Positions 41,365 through 50,142 of a DNA stretch of 53,624 nucleotides are shown piece by piece. Both the position numbers and the translations under genes were made by a program. The DNA is from Faecalicatena faecalis (GTDB lineage: Bacteria > Bacillota > Clostridia > Lachnospirales > Lachnospiraceae), in contig NZ_JABACJ020000031.1 in the NCBI RefSeq assembly GCF_012524165.2, positions 1 to 53,624 on the forward strand, written 5' to 3'. Each line of letters begins with the position of its first letter. Position 1 is the stretch's first letter. The notes under the pieces were generated by a model. The model was given only the letters and a program-made list of their open reading frames with translations. It searched no databases and was not told the DNA's origin.

Positions 41365-42896
41365 TGGAACAATATTTTATTGGCATTGATTCAGGAACAA
41401 CAAGTATCAAGGCTGTATTATTTGACTCGGAAGGAAATGAGATAGGAAAAGCAGCAAGGGCGCTTCAGGGGATTTTTCCGGAAGAGGATCAGTACGAAGA
41501 AGATATGGGGGAGATATGGGAGAAATGTAAGGAATGTGTCCGGGAAGTTGCCGTTCGTTTTCCTGACAAGAAGGTGACAGGCATCGGGATCACCGCTCAG
41601 GGAGATGGACTTTGGATGGTGGATGAAGAAATAAAACCTGTGCGCAACGGCTGCTGCTTCTGTGATGGGAGAGCCGCTGAATTCGTAGATCAGTGGGTTT
41701 TAGATGGAACCTGTGACCGTTTGTTTGATCTGACGGGAACCCGGATTTTTACTGGAAATCAAAACGGGATTGTGCGCTGGATGGAAAAATATGAACCAGA
41801 AAGTGTAGCAAAGAGTAAATATTTTCTACATTTAAAAGATTATCTTTTTTATCAGTTTACCGGACAGGTAACGACAGATGCTACAGACCAGTCTTTGATC
41901 TGTATTGACCAAAAGACAGGGGAATATTTGCCTGAGGCATTTAGGCTCTGTGGGATTGAAAAGTATATGGAGAAGTATCCCCCTATTAAAGAGGGAAAAG
42001 AAAATGCATTTCCTATACAAAAAGGACTGGCGGAAGAACTTAGGATGCCTGTTGATGTGCTAATCACCTCAGGTCCGATGGATGTCAGTGCCTGTGCACT
42101 GGGAAGTGGTGTGATAGAAGAGGGACACTGCTGTTCGATTATCGGTACTGCGGCACTTCATGAAATGGTCATTGGTGAACCCTTAAAAGACAATATCAGG
42201 GCAGGGATGACGGTAACACATGCTGCGAGGGGGCGTTGGCTGCGCCTCATGGCATCCCTGGCGGGGACACCGAATCTGGAATGGATGCTCAATACGCTGG
42301 GCAGGCAGGTGAAGGAAGATGCGGCCGCCCGGAATCAGGATGTCTACAGTTATATGGAAGAATTAATCAGTGAGGTTCCCATTGGATCAAGAGGCTTAAT
42401 GTACCATCCGTATCTGCTGGCAGGTGGAGAACGGGCGCCTTTCACGGATGCAAAGGCAAGAGCATCCTATACGGGAATCAGCGTTCGTCATACCCTTGCG
42501 GACATCGTAAGAGCTACCTATGAAGGCGTCGCATTTGCCATGCTGGACTGCTACAGGCATATGCCGCAGACAATCGCACAGGTGACGGTCTGTGGAGGTG
42601 GTGCCAATAGTGCCGTATGGTGTCAGATGTTTGCTGATGTTCTGGGAACAAAAATAATCACTGTAAAAGGGGATGAATTGGGGGCAAAAGGAGTCATAAT
42701 ACACAATATGGTAGTGCAGGGCATTTATCAAAGCTACGAAAAGGCCGTGGAAAAGACGGTAGAACCGGATAAAATCTATATCCCCAATCAGGAGAACCAT
42801 AATAAGTATCAGAAGTATTATGAATTATATCGGCAGACTTGCCAGGGGGTGATGCCGACCTGGAAAACCAGGGCAGAGCTGATCAAAGAAAGGTAG
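41364..42896 (+). CDS. FGGY-family carbohydrate kinase
   Basis: A 510-residue sugar kinase. Phosphate-1 motif GIDSGTTSIKAVLFD at 7-21; the catalytic Asp is in TSGPMDVSACALGSG; the late VCGGGANSAVWCQMFADVLG is the adenosine-binding region. The sequence most resembles L-xylulokinase, erythritol kinase and other ketose or polyol kinases of the family, but the substrate cannot be fixed. Paired with a class II aldolase downstream, it would phosphorylate a ketose or polyol for cleavage or epimerisation. It overlaps the permease by 1 bp. Confidence 0.88.
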   Translation: MEQYFIGIDSGTTSIKAVLFDSEGNEIGKAARALQGIFPEEDQYEEDMGEIWEKCKECVREVAVRFPDKKVTGIGITAQGDGLWMVDEEIKPVRNGCCFCDGRAAEFVDQWVLDGTCDRLFDLTGTRIFTGNQNGIVRWMEKYEPESVAKSKYFLHLKDYLFYQFTGQVTTDATDQSLICIDQKTGEYLPEAFRLCGIEKYMEKYPPIKEGKENAFPIQKGLAEELRMPVDVLITSGPMDVSACALGSGVIEEGHCCSIIGTAALHEMVIGEPLKDNIRAGMTVTHAARGRWLRLMASLAGTPNLEWMLNTLGRQVKEDAAARNQDVYSYMEELISEVPIGSRGLMYHPYLLAGGERAPFTDAKARASYTGISVRHTLADIVRATYEGVAFAMLDCYRHMPQTIAQVTVCGGGANSAVWCQMFADVLGTKIITVKGDELGAKGVIIHNMVVQGIYQSYEKAVEKTVEPDKIYIPNQENHNKYQKYYELYRQTCQGVMPTWKTRAELIKER

Positions 42897-42907
42897 GTCG
42901 AGATTGT

Positions 42908-43564
42908 ATGACATATGAAAAAGAACGGAATAAAATTATTGAAACCTGTCTAAAGCTGCAAAAGGCGGGATATTTCCCTGGTACGTGGGGAAATGTCAGT
43001 ATTCGATGTGGAGATGTTATCATCATAACTCCCAGCAGAATTTGTTATAATATCATGAAGCCGGAAGACCTGACAATCATAGACATTGATGGAAAAGTAA
43101 CGGAGGGGATTCATCCCCCCAGCTCGGAAAAGGAGGTTCACAGGCAAATTTATCAGAATCGTGAGGACATCTATGCAATCGTACATGCACATACACCATA
43201 CGCGATGGCTGCATCTGCCATGGAAATAGAGGCAGTCCCCTGCCTTGTGGAGGAGATGTCCCAGCTTCTTGGCGGTAGTATTCCGGTCACACAAGTCTAT
43301 GTTCCTGCAAAGGAACATGCAAGACTTGGTGAAGCAGCTGCAGCAGCTATCGGTAATAAAAATGGCGTACTTTTGAAAAACCACGGTCCGGTGTCCTGTG
43401 GGCGGGACATAGAAGAAGCGGTACTGACTGCCGAGATTATAGAAAAAGTGTGTCAGATTTATCTGTCCGTTTCCAGGCCGGACAGGTTTTGCCCAATCCC
43501 CGAACCCTTCATCAGCTCCGAGCGGAATCGGTATTTGTATCAGTATGGTAAGGAGAATACATAA
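42908..43564 (+). CDS. Class II aldolase / ribulose-phosphate 4-epimerase family (FucA/AraD-like)
   Basis: A 218-residue zinc enzyme. The start at 42908 lies 12 bp past the kinase stop. Glu74 (SSEKEVH) is the expected catalytic acid, and His93, His95 (VHAHTPY) and His159 (LKNHGPV) the zinc ligands. Length equals E. coli FucA (about 215). With the FGGY kinase it would cleave a 1-phosphoketose to dihydroxyacetone phosphate and an aldehyde, or epimerise a pentose phosphate. No aldose-ketose isomerase is in the cluster. Confidence 0.88.
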   Translation: MTYEKERNKIIETCLKLQKAGYFPGTWGNVSIRCGDVIIITPSRICYNIMKPEDLTIIDIDGKVTEGIHPPSSEKEVHRQIYQNREDIYAIVHAHTPYAMAASAMEIEAVPCLVEEMSQLLGGSIPVTQVYVPAKEHARLGEAAAAAIGNKNGVLLKNHGPVSCGRDIEEAVLTAEIIEKVCQIYLSVSRPDRFCPIPEPFISSERNRYLYQYGKENT

Positions 43565-43624
43565 ACCATTATTCTGGTTGAACGATACACAGACAGTAGC
43601 TAAGGGGCAAAATAATGGCAAGTC

Positions 43625-43653
43625 TTCCCATTATTAGGAGTCTGTGCTATAAT
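43625..43653 (+). promoter_or_regulatory. Promoter of the DeoR-type regulator gene
   Basis: TATAAT (43648-43653) with TTCCCA (43625-43630) 17 nt upstream. It would allow expression of the regulator apart from the operon. A stem-loop lies just downstream. Confidence 0.45.
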
Positions 43654-43658
43654 AAACG

Positions 43659-43696
43659 CAAGCCAGACGGACATGCAGATATGCCTGTCCGGCTTG
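43659..43696 (+). ncRNA. Stem-loop upstream of the regulator gene
   Basis: CAAGCC (43659-43664) with GGCTTG (43691-43696), and inner GGACA/TGTCC pairs. No clear T-run. It may be a terminator of the operon or a leader structure of the regulator mRNA. Confidence 0.5.
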
Positions 43697-43748
43697 TTGC
43701 TCATAGAAATTATAATAAAAATAGAAATAGAATAGCAGGGCATGTTTC

Positions 43749-44531
43749 ATGATAAAAGCAGAGAGACAGAATAAGATAACAGAAATGCTTCAGGATGAAA
43801 AGAAGATATCAGTAAAAGCCTTAAGTAAGGCATTGGGAGTATCGGAAGTTACCATCCGAATAGATTTGGAGCAGTTAGAAAACAAGGGCGTGTTGTACAG
43901 AACCCATGGGGGAGCCTCATTAGTTCCAAAAAAAGAAATATCAGATAAGGGTCAGAATCAGATTCAGGAAATGCTCTTTGGAGAGTACCTTAAATACGAT
44001 GAACATAAGGAGCGTATCGGGAAGCTGGCAGCGGGACTGGTACAGGAGGGTGAATGGATATTCATTGGGCAGGGGAGCACCTGCTACTTTGTGGCTAAGG
44101 AGTTAGTGGCAAAGGACAATCTGAATGTTCTGACCAACAATCTGTGCGTAGCTGCCGTACTGGCACAGAATCCTAAATCCAAGGTGGTGGTTACTGGCGG
44201 AAGCCTGATTCATCAGCATATGTTCTTAGCCGGAGATATGCTGCTGCGCTCTCTGGAAAATATTTTTATATCCAAGGCATTTATGGGTGTCAGCGGTATA
44301 GATTTCAAAGGTGGATTCACAGTGAGCAATGATGCGGAATTAAGGGTATATGACCGAATCAAGAATATTACACAAGAACTAATCATTGTTGCAGATACGT
44401 CCAAGTTCGGAAAACCTACATTTATAAGTATCGGGGAACTTTCTATGCCGGATATTGTTATCACAGACGGAAAGCTGGAGACGGAATATCTGGAATGTTT
44501 TTCAGAAAATAGGGTAAAAGTTCTTTATTAA
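43749..44531 (+). CDS. DeoR-family transcriptional regulator
   Basis: A 260-residue repressor. N-terminal helix-turn-helix: RQNKITEMLQDEKKISVKALSKALGVSEVTIRIDLEQLENKGVLYRTHGGA (about 6-56), the full DeoR signature. The C-terminal DeoRC sensor domain carries IFIGQGSTCYFVAKEL and VVVTGGSL, where a phosphosugar binds. It follows the Rbs-type operon and probably represses it, releasing on a phosphorylated intermediate of the kinase. It is also a candidate to bind other DeoR-like sites in the window. The Shine-Dalgarno site is weak. Confidence 0.92.
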   Translation: MIKAERQNKITEMLQDEKKISVKALSKALGVSEVTIRIDLEQLENKGVLYRTHGGASLVPKKEISDKGQNQIQEMLFGEYLKYDEHKERIGKLAAGLVQEGEWIFIGQGSTCYFVAKELVAKDNLNVLTNNLCVAAVLAQNPKSKVVVTGGSLIHQHMFLAGDMLLRSLENIFISKAFMGVSGIDFKGGFTVSNDAELRVYDRIKNITQELIIVADTSKFGKPTFISIGELSMPDIVITDGKLETEYLECFSENRVKVLY

Positions 44532-44538
44532 AGCTGAG

Positions 44539-44567
44539 AAAACCAGTCTGATTCAGGCTGGTTTTTT
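44539..44567. terminator. Bidirectional terminator between convergent genes
   Basis: AAAACCAGTC (44539-44548) with GGCTGGTTTT (44556-44565), one G-T pair, followed by T. The right arm touches the end of the minus-strand gene, so it can serve both. Confidence 0.88.
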
Positions 44568-45114
44568 ATATTCTTATAGATTCTTTTATTATGACATTAA
44601 AATTATATTCCTTACTATTGTTTCCGTCCAATGTAATCTGTCTACATTTAAGAAGTTTCTGCCATTCGTCGTGCATGGCCTTACTTCTCATTTCTACACC
44701 TCCAGTATCATAGGCAGAGGCCCATTCAATGAATTCAAGATAATTTTTATACATATCTCCGCTGGGATCAATCCGTGAACCAAAGTGTTCTCTTTCTCTT
44801 TTCCTTAGCCTTGCAATTCGTACATCCGTATCTGTTACAAGCCTTATGGCAAGGGTAAAGAAAGGAATTAATTCATCTCCCCAGCCGACAAGTGAGCCAG
44901 AGATTACCACCTTATCATGTTCCACGATATCCTTTTTCATTAGTTCAAGTCTTTCTGGAATACTTCTCTTTAGGGTATACGGGATATCTGCAGGCAGCCA
45001 GTAATAATGATCTGTATCCATAAGGAAATACCCGGCCTTTTCACTGATGTATTTTGCCAAAGTTGTAGTTCCGGAACCAGAACCGCCATAAATATGAATT
45101 ACATGATCTGCCAT
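44566..45114 (-). CDS. Small P-loop kinase-like protein with a Lys-less Walker A
   Basis: A 182-residue nucleoside/shikimate-kinase-like protein. The phosphate loop at residues 10-18 reads GGSGSGTTT: the invariant lysine of GKT is replaced by Thr16. MDTDHYYWLP follows, where related kinases hold the acceptor-binding Asp, and RIARLRKRE is a LID-like arginine stretch. The GSGTTT form recurs in a family of uncharacterised adenylate-kinase-like proteins, so it is not simply a dead gene. Substrate unknown. A GGAGGA site precedes the ATG at 45114. Confidence 0.8.
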   Translation of the reverse strand: MADHVIHIYGGSGSGTTTLAKYISEKAGYFLMDTDHYYWLPADIPYTLKRSIPERLELMKKDIVEHDKVVISGSLVGWGDELIPFFTLAIRLVTDTDVRIARLRKREREHFGSRIDPSGDMYKNYLEFIEWASAYDTGGVEMRSKAMHDEWQKLLKCRQITLDGNNSKEYNFNVIIKESIRI

Positions 45115-45417
45115 ATATCTTCCTCCTCTATCAAAAGCCCAGCCTTTCTGATGTGTTTTTCCTGGGGTATTATATCGTGCCTACGCGCGGAAGGCAATAC
45201 TCTCTGTAAACTTTTTTTCAAACATTTCTTTTTGAGACAATTCCTGTGATTTCCATTCTTACAATTTTGCAATGTAACTCTGTTTTTCTGAAAGGTATGT
45301 TACAATAAAGTCAGGGGCCAAAACTTGAAAAGCGGTGATGCTTCTATGAGGCCTTAAGAAAGTAATAAAGCGGACTGTGACGTTCTGCTTTGAGTATATG
45401 AAATAGAGGTGACAAGG
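45115..45417. other. Divergent intergenic region before the two-component system
   Basis: This 303-bp gap shows no gene. A TACAAT at 45301-45306 is the best -10 candidate for the response-regulator operon, without a good -35. TTACA (45259) and TGTAA (45273), nine bases apart, recall the half-sites of BceR-type regulators, but the spacing differs from the usual four. Confidence 0.35.
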
Positions 45418-46083
45418 ATGCGGATTTTGATTGTGGAGGATGACCAGACTTTGGCAAATGAGCTGGTTCTTTTATGCAGGCGGTGGGGATTTGAGGCCTT
45501 CTGTGCCAAACAGTTTCAGGAGATTAGGGAGGAGTTCGCTTTATATCAGCCGGATTTTGTGTTGATGGATATCAATCTTCCTTATTTTGATGGATTTTAT
45601 TGGTGTGAGCAGATACGTAAGGTATCGAACGTGCCTGTTCTATTTCTTTCCAGCCGTGAACAGAATGCGGATAAAGTGATGGCAATGGCAGCCGGAGGGG
45701 ATGATTATGTGGAAAAACCGTTCGATCCAGAGCTGCTTCTGTTGAAAATCCGGGCAATGCTTCGCAGAGCTTACGAATATAAGGCCAATGACCGAGAGTA
45801 TCTGAAAGACGGTATGTACTATGAAAACGGTATGTTTGTATGTCAAGGGAAATCGGTGGAGCTGACGAGATCAGAAAGTAAGATCATGTCAACGCTTCTG
45901 GCAAAGCGAGGATGTATTGTAAGCCGTGAAAAGCTGATGCAGCAGCTTTGGAATACGGATGAGTTTGTGACGGACGCCTCATTGACTGTGCTGGTCTCCA
46001 GACTGCGCGCAAAGCTCGATGGAATAACAGGCGGACAGGATGTAATCGTGACGAAAAAGGGAATGGGGTATTATATCGAATGA
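45418..46083 (+). CDS. OmpR-family response regulator (BceR-like)
   Basis: A 221-residue regulator, started at 45418 after GAGGTGA. Receiver domain: acidic pocket Glu7-Asp8-Asp9, phospho-acceptor Asp51 (FVLMDINLP), Ser78/79 and Lys100 (VEKPF). C-terminal winged helix (about 125-221) with TRSESKIMSTLLAKRGCIVSREKLMQQLW. It overlaps the kinase gene as ATGA. With a short two-helix sensor and an FtsX-type transporter next to it, it belongs to the BceR group that turns on peptide-antibiotic exporters. Confidence 0.93.
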   Translation: MRILIVEDDQTLANELVLLCRRWGFEAFCAKQFQEIREEFALYQPDFVLMDINLPYFDGFYWCEQIRKVSNVPVLFLSSREQNADKVMAMAAGGDDYVEKPFDPELLLLKIRAMLRRAYEYKANDREYLKDGMYYENGMFVCQGKSVELTRSESKIMSTLLAKRGCIVSREKLMQQLWNTDEFVTDASLTVLVSRLRAKLDGITGGQDVIVTKKGMGYYIE

Positions 46084-47075
46084 GACAATATTGGAAAGAG
46101 CGTGGAAAGCACATTTTAGTCATCGTGCTTCTTCTTTGTTTTGTGAACCTGTATCTGGGAATCTTGTGTGCCAGCAGTGTGTTTCCACAGGATCTGATCT
46201 ATCTGGATCTCCTTCTTCTGGCAGTGGTAGTTTTGCATATGGCTTGGGATTATCGAAGGTGGAAAAGAATTCCCACTCTTCTGAATGTAGAGGTCAGGTC
46301 CCAAAAGGAGCGAATGGAGCAGCTTTTGGGAAAACAAGCAGCGGATGTTTTAGAGCAGATTGAGACAGAATATCGGCAGGAAAATCGTTTTCTGAAAGAA
46401 GAAGCGGATATTATGACGGATTATATTACCAGATGGTCCCATGAGGTTAAGATTCCACTATCAGCCTTGATGTTGATGAATGAGAGGAATCAGGATCAAA
46501 GGCTCCAGAAGGAGATGCAGGACTGTATGGAAAGAATCCAGATTCTTCTGAATACGATGATGATGGGAAACAAGCTGAAAAACATGGAAAACGATATCAA
46601 GTTCGAACGGGTGAGCCTGGAAGCATGTGTGAATCAGGCATTGCGCAATCAGTCTTACTTTCTGATACAGGAACATTTCCAGATTGTGAAGGAAGGCGTG
46701 GAGCTTTTTGTATACAGTGATAAAAAGTGGCTCGTCTATATCTTAGATCAACTGATTGGAAATGCCGTGAAATATTGCGATGAGATGCCAAAGCTTGAGT
46801 TTACAGCAGAAAGGATTGCTGACGGATTCAGTGTTCTCAAGGTTCAGGATTATGGAATCGGAATTGAACCAGGGGAGATTCCATATTTGTTTGAGCGGGG
46901 ATACATCGGGAGCAACATGCGGGCGGGAGATTATCGTTCTACTGGGATGGGGCTTTATTTCGTCAGAGAGACGGCGAAAAGACTTGGAATTGAGATAGAG
47001 GTCTACTCAATGCCCGGAGCGTGGACAAGGTTTGAACTTTATTTTAGGGATAATGCGTCCTACCTGAACCCATAG
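46080..47075 (+). CDS. Intramembrane-sensing histidine kinase (BceS-like)
   Basis: A 331-residue kinase with two transmembrane helices (about 12-32 and 39-56) and almost no outside loop, the hallmark of BceS-type sensors that read the state of their cognate transporter. The H-box is WSHEVKIPLSAL with His121; the ATPase domain has DQLIGNAVKY (N-box), VQDYGIGIEPGEIPYLFERG (G1/F boxes) and TGMGLYFVRETAKRLG (G2). It phosphorylates the preceding regulator. Confidence 0.93.
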   Translation: MRQYWKERGKHILVIVLLLCFVNLYLGILCASSVFPQDLIYLDLLLLAVVVLHMAWDYRRWKRIPTLLNVEVRSQKERMEQLLGKQAADVLEQIETEYRQENRFLKEEADIMTDYITRWSHEVKIPLSALMLMNERNQDQRLQKEMQDCMERIQILLNTMMMGNKLKNMENDIKFERVSLEACVNQALRNQSYFLIQEHFQIVKEGVELFVYSDKKWLVYILDQLIGNAVKYCDEMPKLEFTAERIADGFSVLKVQDYGIGIEPGEIPYLFERGYIGSNMRAGDYRSTGMGLYFVRETAKRLGIEIEVYSMPGAWTRFELYFRDNASYLNP

Positions 47076-47177
47076 ATGCAGGCAATGTTGCAGAAGTGTT
47101 AGAAATGCAAGAGGACTGTTACGCGAATGAAAGGATTTCTGAGGACGTTTTTGCTACACTTTTATTGTACCAGTAAA

Positions 47178-47222
47178 AGCGGCGGATCATGAGGCTTTGT
47201 AAAGTAGGAAGCCAAAGCCGCT
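47178..47222 (+). ncRNA. Alternative stem-loops upstream of the BceA-like gene
   Basis: AGCGGC (47178-47183) can pair with GCCGCT (47217-47222), while GGCTTTG (47193-47199) can pair with CAAAGCC (47213-47219). The two share bases 47217-47219, so they exclude each other. This may regulate bceAB-like expression within the 195-bp gap. Confidence 0.4.
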
Positions 47223-47270
47223 AATGGGCCTGATTGAAAAGGGCAGCAGTAAATGAAGGAGGCAGTATGA

Positions 47271-48026
47271 ATGAAGAAAATAGTTGAAATCAGAAATCTT
47301 GTGAAGAGTTATGGGAAAAAAGAGTATGAAACGCAGGTTCTGAAAGGGATTAATCTGGATATCGAGGAACATGATTTTATTGCAATTATGGGACCGAGCG
47401 GAGCGGGAAAGTCGACACTGTTAAACATGCTCTCTACACTTGACAAACCTACCAGAGGGCAGATTTTTTTGGATGGGGAGGATGTGACGAAGGTAAATAA
47501 TAAGCGCTTGTCAGTCATCCGGCGGGATAAGATTGGATTCATTTTCCAGGAATATAATCTGCTTGATAATATGAGTCTGGAAGATAATATTGCGCTTCCG
47601 CTCTCGTTGAATGGAGTAAAAAGCAGTGATGTGAAGAAGCGTGTGCAAAATATGGCAGAACTTTTCGGACTCACAGAGCATCTTTCGAAGCACCCCTATC
47701 AGCTTTCAGGAGGGCAGAAGCAGAGAGGCGCCAGTGCCAGAGCGCTCATAACACAGCCGAAGATCATATTCGCAGATGAGCCTACCGGGGCCCTGGATTC
47801 CAAGTCGAGCAGGGATCTGCTGTTGAGTCTCAAGTCAGCAAATGACTCCGGCCGTGCGACGATCCTGATGGTGACTCACGATGCTTATACGGCCAGTTAT
47901 GCGAAGCAGGTCTATATGCTTGCAGACGGACAGATTCAATGCCGGGTGTATAACAAGGGCAGCAGGAAGGAATTCTATGAAGAGATCATGAATCTTCTCT
48001 CTTCCATGGGAGGTGACAGAGAATGA
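47271..48026 (+). CDS. ABC transporter ATPase (BceA-like)
   Basis: A 251-residue ATPase of the MacB/BceA/LolD group. Walker A GPSGAGKST, signature LSGGQKQRGASARAL, Walker B IIFADEPTGALDSKS, H-loop MVTHDAYTASYA. The start at 47271 follows AAGGAGG. It overlaps the permease gene by 4 bp (ATGA). It powers removal of peptide antibiotics of the bacitracin or lantibiotic class from their lipid targets, as known for the family; the actual drug is unknown. Confidence 0.93.
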   Translation: MKKIVEIRNLVKSYGKKEYETQVLKGINLDIEEHDFIAIMGPSGAGKSTLLNMLSTLDKPTRGQIFLDGEDVTKVNNKRLSVIRRDKIGFIFQEYNLLDNMSLEDNIALPLSLNGVKSSDVKKRVQNMAELFGLTEHLSKHPYQLSGGQKQRGASARALITQPKIIFADEPTGALDSKSSRDLLLSLKSANDSGRATILMVTHDAYTASYAKQVYMLADGQIQCRVYNKGSRKEFYEEIMNLLSSMGGDRE

Positions 48027-49933
48027 CACTGATCAGACTTTCTTTTTCTAATTTTAAAAGAAGCGTTCATGAGTATGGAGCCTTGATCCTGGCCCTCTCA
48101 TTCTCCATCTTTATCTTTTTTAACTTTCAAAATATCATTTATTCGGATTCGATGGATGTGCTCCAAAGTATGAACAAGGATTATATCGATATGGTGGTAA
48201 TGGCGGCTTCGGTAGTGTTTGGTGTGTTTTTGTTCTTTTTTATCTGGTATGCGACAAATGTGTTCTTAAATCAGAGGAAAAAGGAAATTGGAATCTATAC
48301 CTTTATGGGACTGGACAACGCGCGGATCGGCAAAATGTATGCTCTGGAGGCAGCATTTATCGGTCTGTTTTCACTGATTGCCGGGCTGGCTGCAGGAGCG
48401 GGCTTTTCGAAGTTGTTCCAGATGCTGCTTCTGAAGCTTTCAGATATTCAGGCGGATATCCGTTTTTCCTTTACTTGGAAACCAGTGCTGACCACATCAG
48501 TACTGTTTCTGGTGATCTTCGGGATCATGATCATAAAAGGGTACGTTTCCATATTAAGGAGCAGTGTTCTGAATATGCTTTCCGGTGCCAAGCAGGAAGA
48601 AATGAAGCCGGAAAAGGGATGGCTGACTCTGTTGAAGGTGATTGCAGGGATTGGGGTTTTGGCAGCAGGATACGTATGTGCAGTCCAAACAGGTGAAATC
48701 GATACATTAGGATATGCTCTGATGGCGGTGATTCTGGTCATTGTGGGAACTTATCTTCTGTTCGGGGGAGCGATTCCATACTTTGTGCGAAGACTGACCG
48801 GGAAGAAACATTTTCTCTATCAAAAGCAGCGTACCCTGTGGTTAAACAGTCTGTCCTACAGAATCCAGCGCAACTACCGCACATATGCCATGGTAACGAT
48901 TCTAATGATCTGTGCGGTCACGGTGCTGGGAATGTCCATCGCCATGAAGCAGCGCTATGATAAAATGGTACATTTTAAAGATACATTTACGATTCAGGTA
49001 GTAGCACAGCATGAGCTGGACCCTGCAGAAATCAAAGAGGGAATCGAACAGACGAACAAGGTAGAATATAGTGCTAAGGTTTCCTATCTGATGCTGGACC
49101 CAAGTTATTTCCATACAAAATTTGTCAACCAGAGTTATGCAATCCTTCCTTATTCAGAGGTGAAAAATACTGCCAATCAGTCAGGTCTACCTTTTGAATA
49201 TGCAGAATTGAAACAGGATGAAGTAATTGAGCTGTCTCATGTCATACTGATGAGTTTTGTGGGGCATGACGAAAATAAAAAGATTCAGATCGGGGAGGAT
49301 CAATTTACGGTCATGGCCGACGATGATACCCCATTTCTTGGAAACATGCAGGAGGCCATGAGCATCTATGTGGTAAACGATGAAGTTTACAAGAAGCTGG
49401 AGCCACTTGGACTCACATTTCATTTGTATAATTATAAGCTGAAAGATCCTTCAAATCTGAATGCTTCCATGCCTTATCTGAAAAGTCTGGCAGAGCAGGA
49501 CGAAAGTGGAAATTATCAGGTGGGAATAAGCTGCGTAAGTCCCGAAAGCAAGGCCGAAGCCTGGATCCGCGTTATGTATTCTCTATGCGTATTCATGTTC
49601 GTGACTCTGATTCTGGCAGGCAGCAGTATTATCTTTATCAAACTGGGAAATGACTCTTATGAAGATAAAGAACGGTATCAAGTATTGATGAAGCTTGGAA
49701 TTGGTAAGGATGTACTGGGAAAATCCATCAAACAGGAAATCAGATTCACCTATTATTGTCCTTTCGTTCTCATGGCAGTGACTTCATGGTTTGCAATTAA
49801 AGCACTGGGGAATGTTATGAAGGAAGATCTGTTCCGTGTGAATATCTATAGTGCGGTGTCGGTGCTGGTGGTATTTACGGTAGTGTATCTCATTTCAGTG
49901 AAAGTATTCAGACGGAGAGTACTGGGAGAATAA
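48023..49933 (+). CDS. FtsX-type ABC permease (BceB-like)
   Basis: A 636-residue permease with about ten transmembrane helices and one large outside domain between helices 7 and 8 (about 310-515), the BceB architecture. That domain binds the antibiotic-lipid complex and, through the membrane, signals to the two-helix sensor kinase. Start is coupled to the ATPase gene by ATGA. Two FtsX blocks are visible: FLNQRKKEIGIYTFMGLDNARIGKMY near 90 and SYEDKERYQVLMKLGIGKDVLGKSI near 545. Confidence 0.92.
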   Translation: MTLIRLSFSNFKRSVHEYGALILALSFSIFIFFNFQNIIYSDSMDVLQSMNKDYIDMVVMAASVVFGVFLFFFIWYATNVFLNQRKKEIGIYTFMGLDNARIGKMYALEAAFIGLFSLIAGLAAGAGFSKLFQMLLLKLSDIQADIRFSFTWKPVLTTSVLFLVIFGIMIIKGYVSILRSSVLNMLSGAKQEEMKPEKGWLTLLKVIAGIGVLAAGYVCAVQTGEIDTLGYALMAVILVIVGTYLLFGGAIPYFVRRLTGKKHFLYQKQRTLWLNSLSYRIQRNYRTYAMVTILMICAVTVLGMSIAMKQRYDKMVHFKDTFTIQVVAQHELDPAEIKEGIEQTNKVEYSAKVSYLMLDPSYFHTKFVNQSYAILPYSEVKNTANQSGLPFEYAELKQDEVIELSHVILMSFVGHDENKKIQIGEDQFTVMADDDTPFLGNMQEAMSIYVVNDEVYKKLEPLGLTFHLYNYKLKDPSNLNASMPYLKSLAEQDESGNYQVGISCVSPESKAEAWIRVMYSLCVFMFVTLILAGSSIIFIKLGNDSYEDKERYQVLMKLGIGKDVLGKSIKQEIRFTYYCPFVLMAVTSWFAIKALGNVMKEDLFRVNIYSAVSVLVVFTVVYLISVKVFRRRVLGE

Positions 49934-50025
49934 GGCCCCAGCAAAAGAGGACTGTAATCATGCAAAATAGGTCCCGGCATATTGTGGAAGATATCTGATT
50001 TTTTAACGAAGATTTTAATAAATCT

Positions 50026-50118
50026 CATAAAACAAATAAAAACCACATAAAAATGTTGACATTCACACATAAAACAACTATTATACAAATAGAAACAAAC
50101 ATAAAACAACATAAAACA
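50026..50118 (+). promoter_or_regulatory. Array of CATAAAACA direct repeats over a promoter
   Basis: CATAAAACA occurs at 50026-50034, 50068-50076, 50100-50108 and 50110-50118, and as CATAAAAAT at 50046-50054. Starts are 20, 22, 32 and 10 bases apart, all near whole turns of the helix, so the copies face one side. They straddle the promoter at 50056-50084. This looks like a multi-site operator, perhaps for a DeoR-type repressor. Confidence 0.7.
50056..50084 (+). promoter_or_regulatory. Promoter of the tandem aldolase gene
   Basis: TTGACA (50056-50061) and TATTAT (50079-50084) with a 17-nt spacer. One CATAAAACA repeat lies within the spacer, so a bound protein would block polymerase. Confidence 0.75.
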
Positions 50119-50142
50119 CCGATAAGGAGGTATACAAAACAT

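Noticed and set aside
45259..45277. TTACA/TGTAA as a BceR binding site
   Set aside because: The half-sites are nine bases apart, not four, and a similar pair near the transporter genes differs again; too weak to call.
50026..50118. CATAAAACA array as a CRISPR or plasmid iteron cluster
   Set aside because: Units are only nine bases with unequal short gaps, no spacers and no replication gene; the overlap with a consensus promoter favours an operator.
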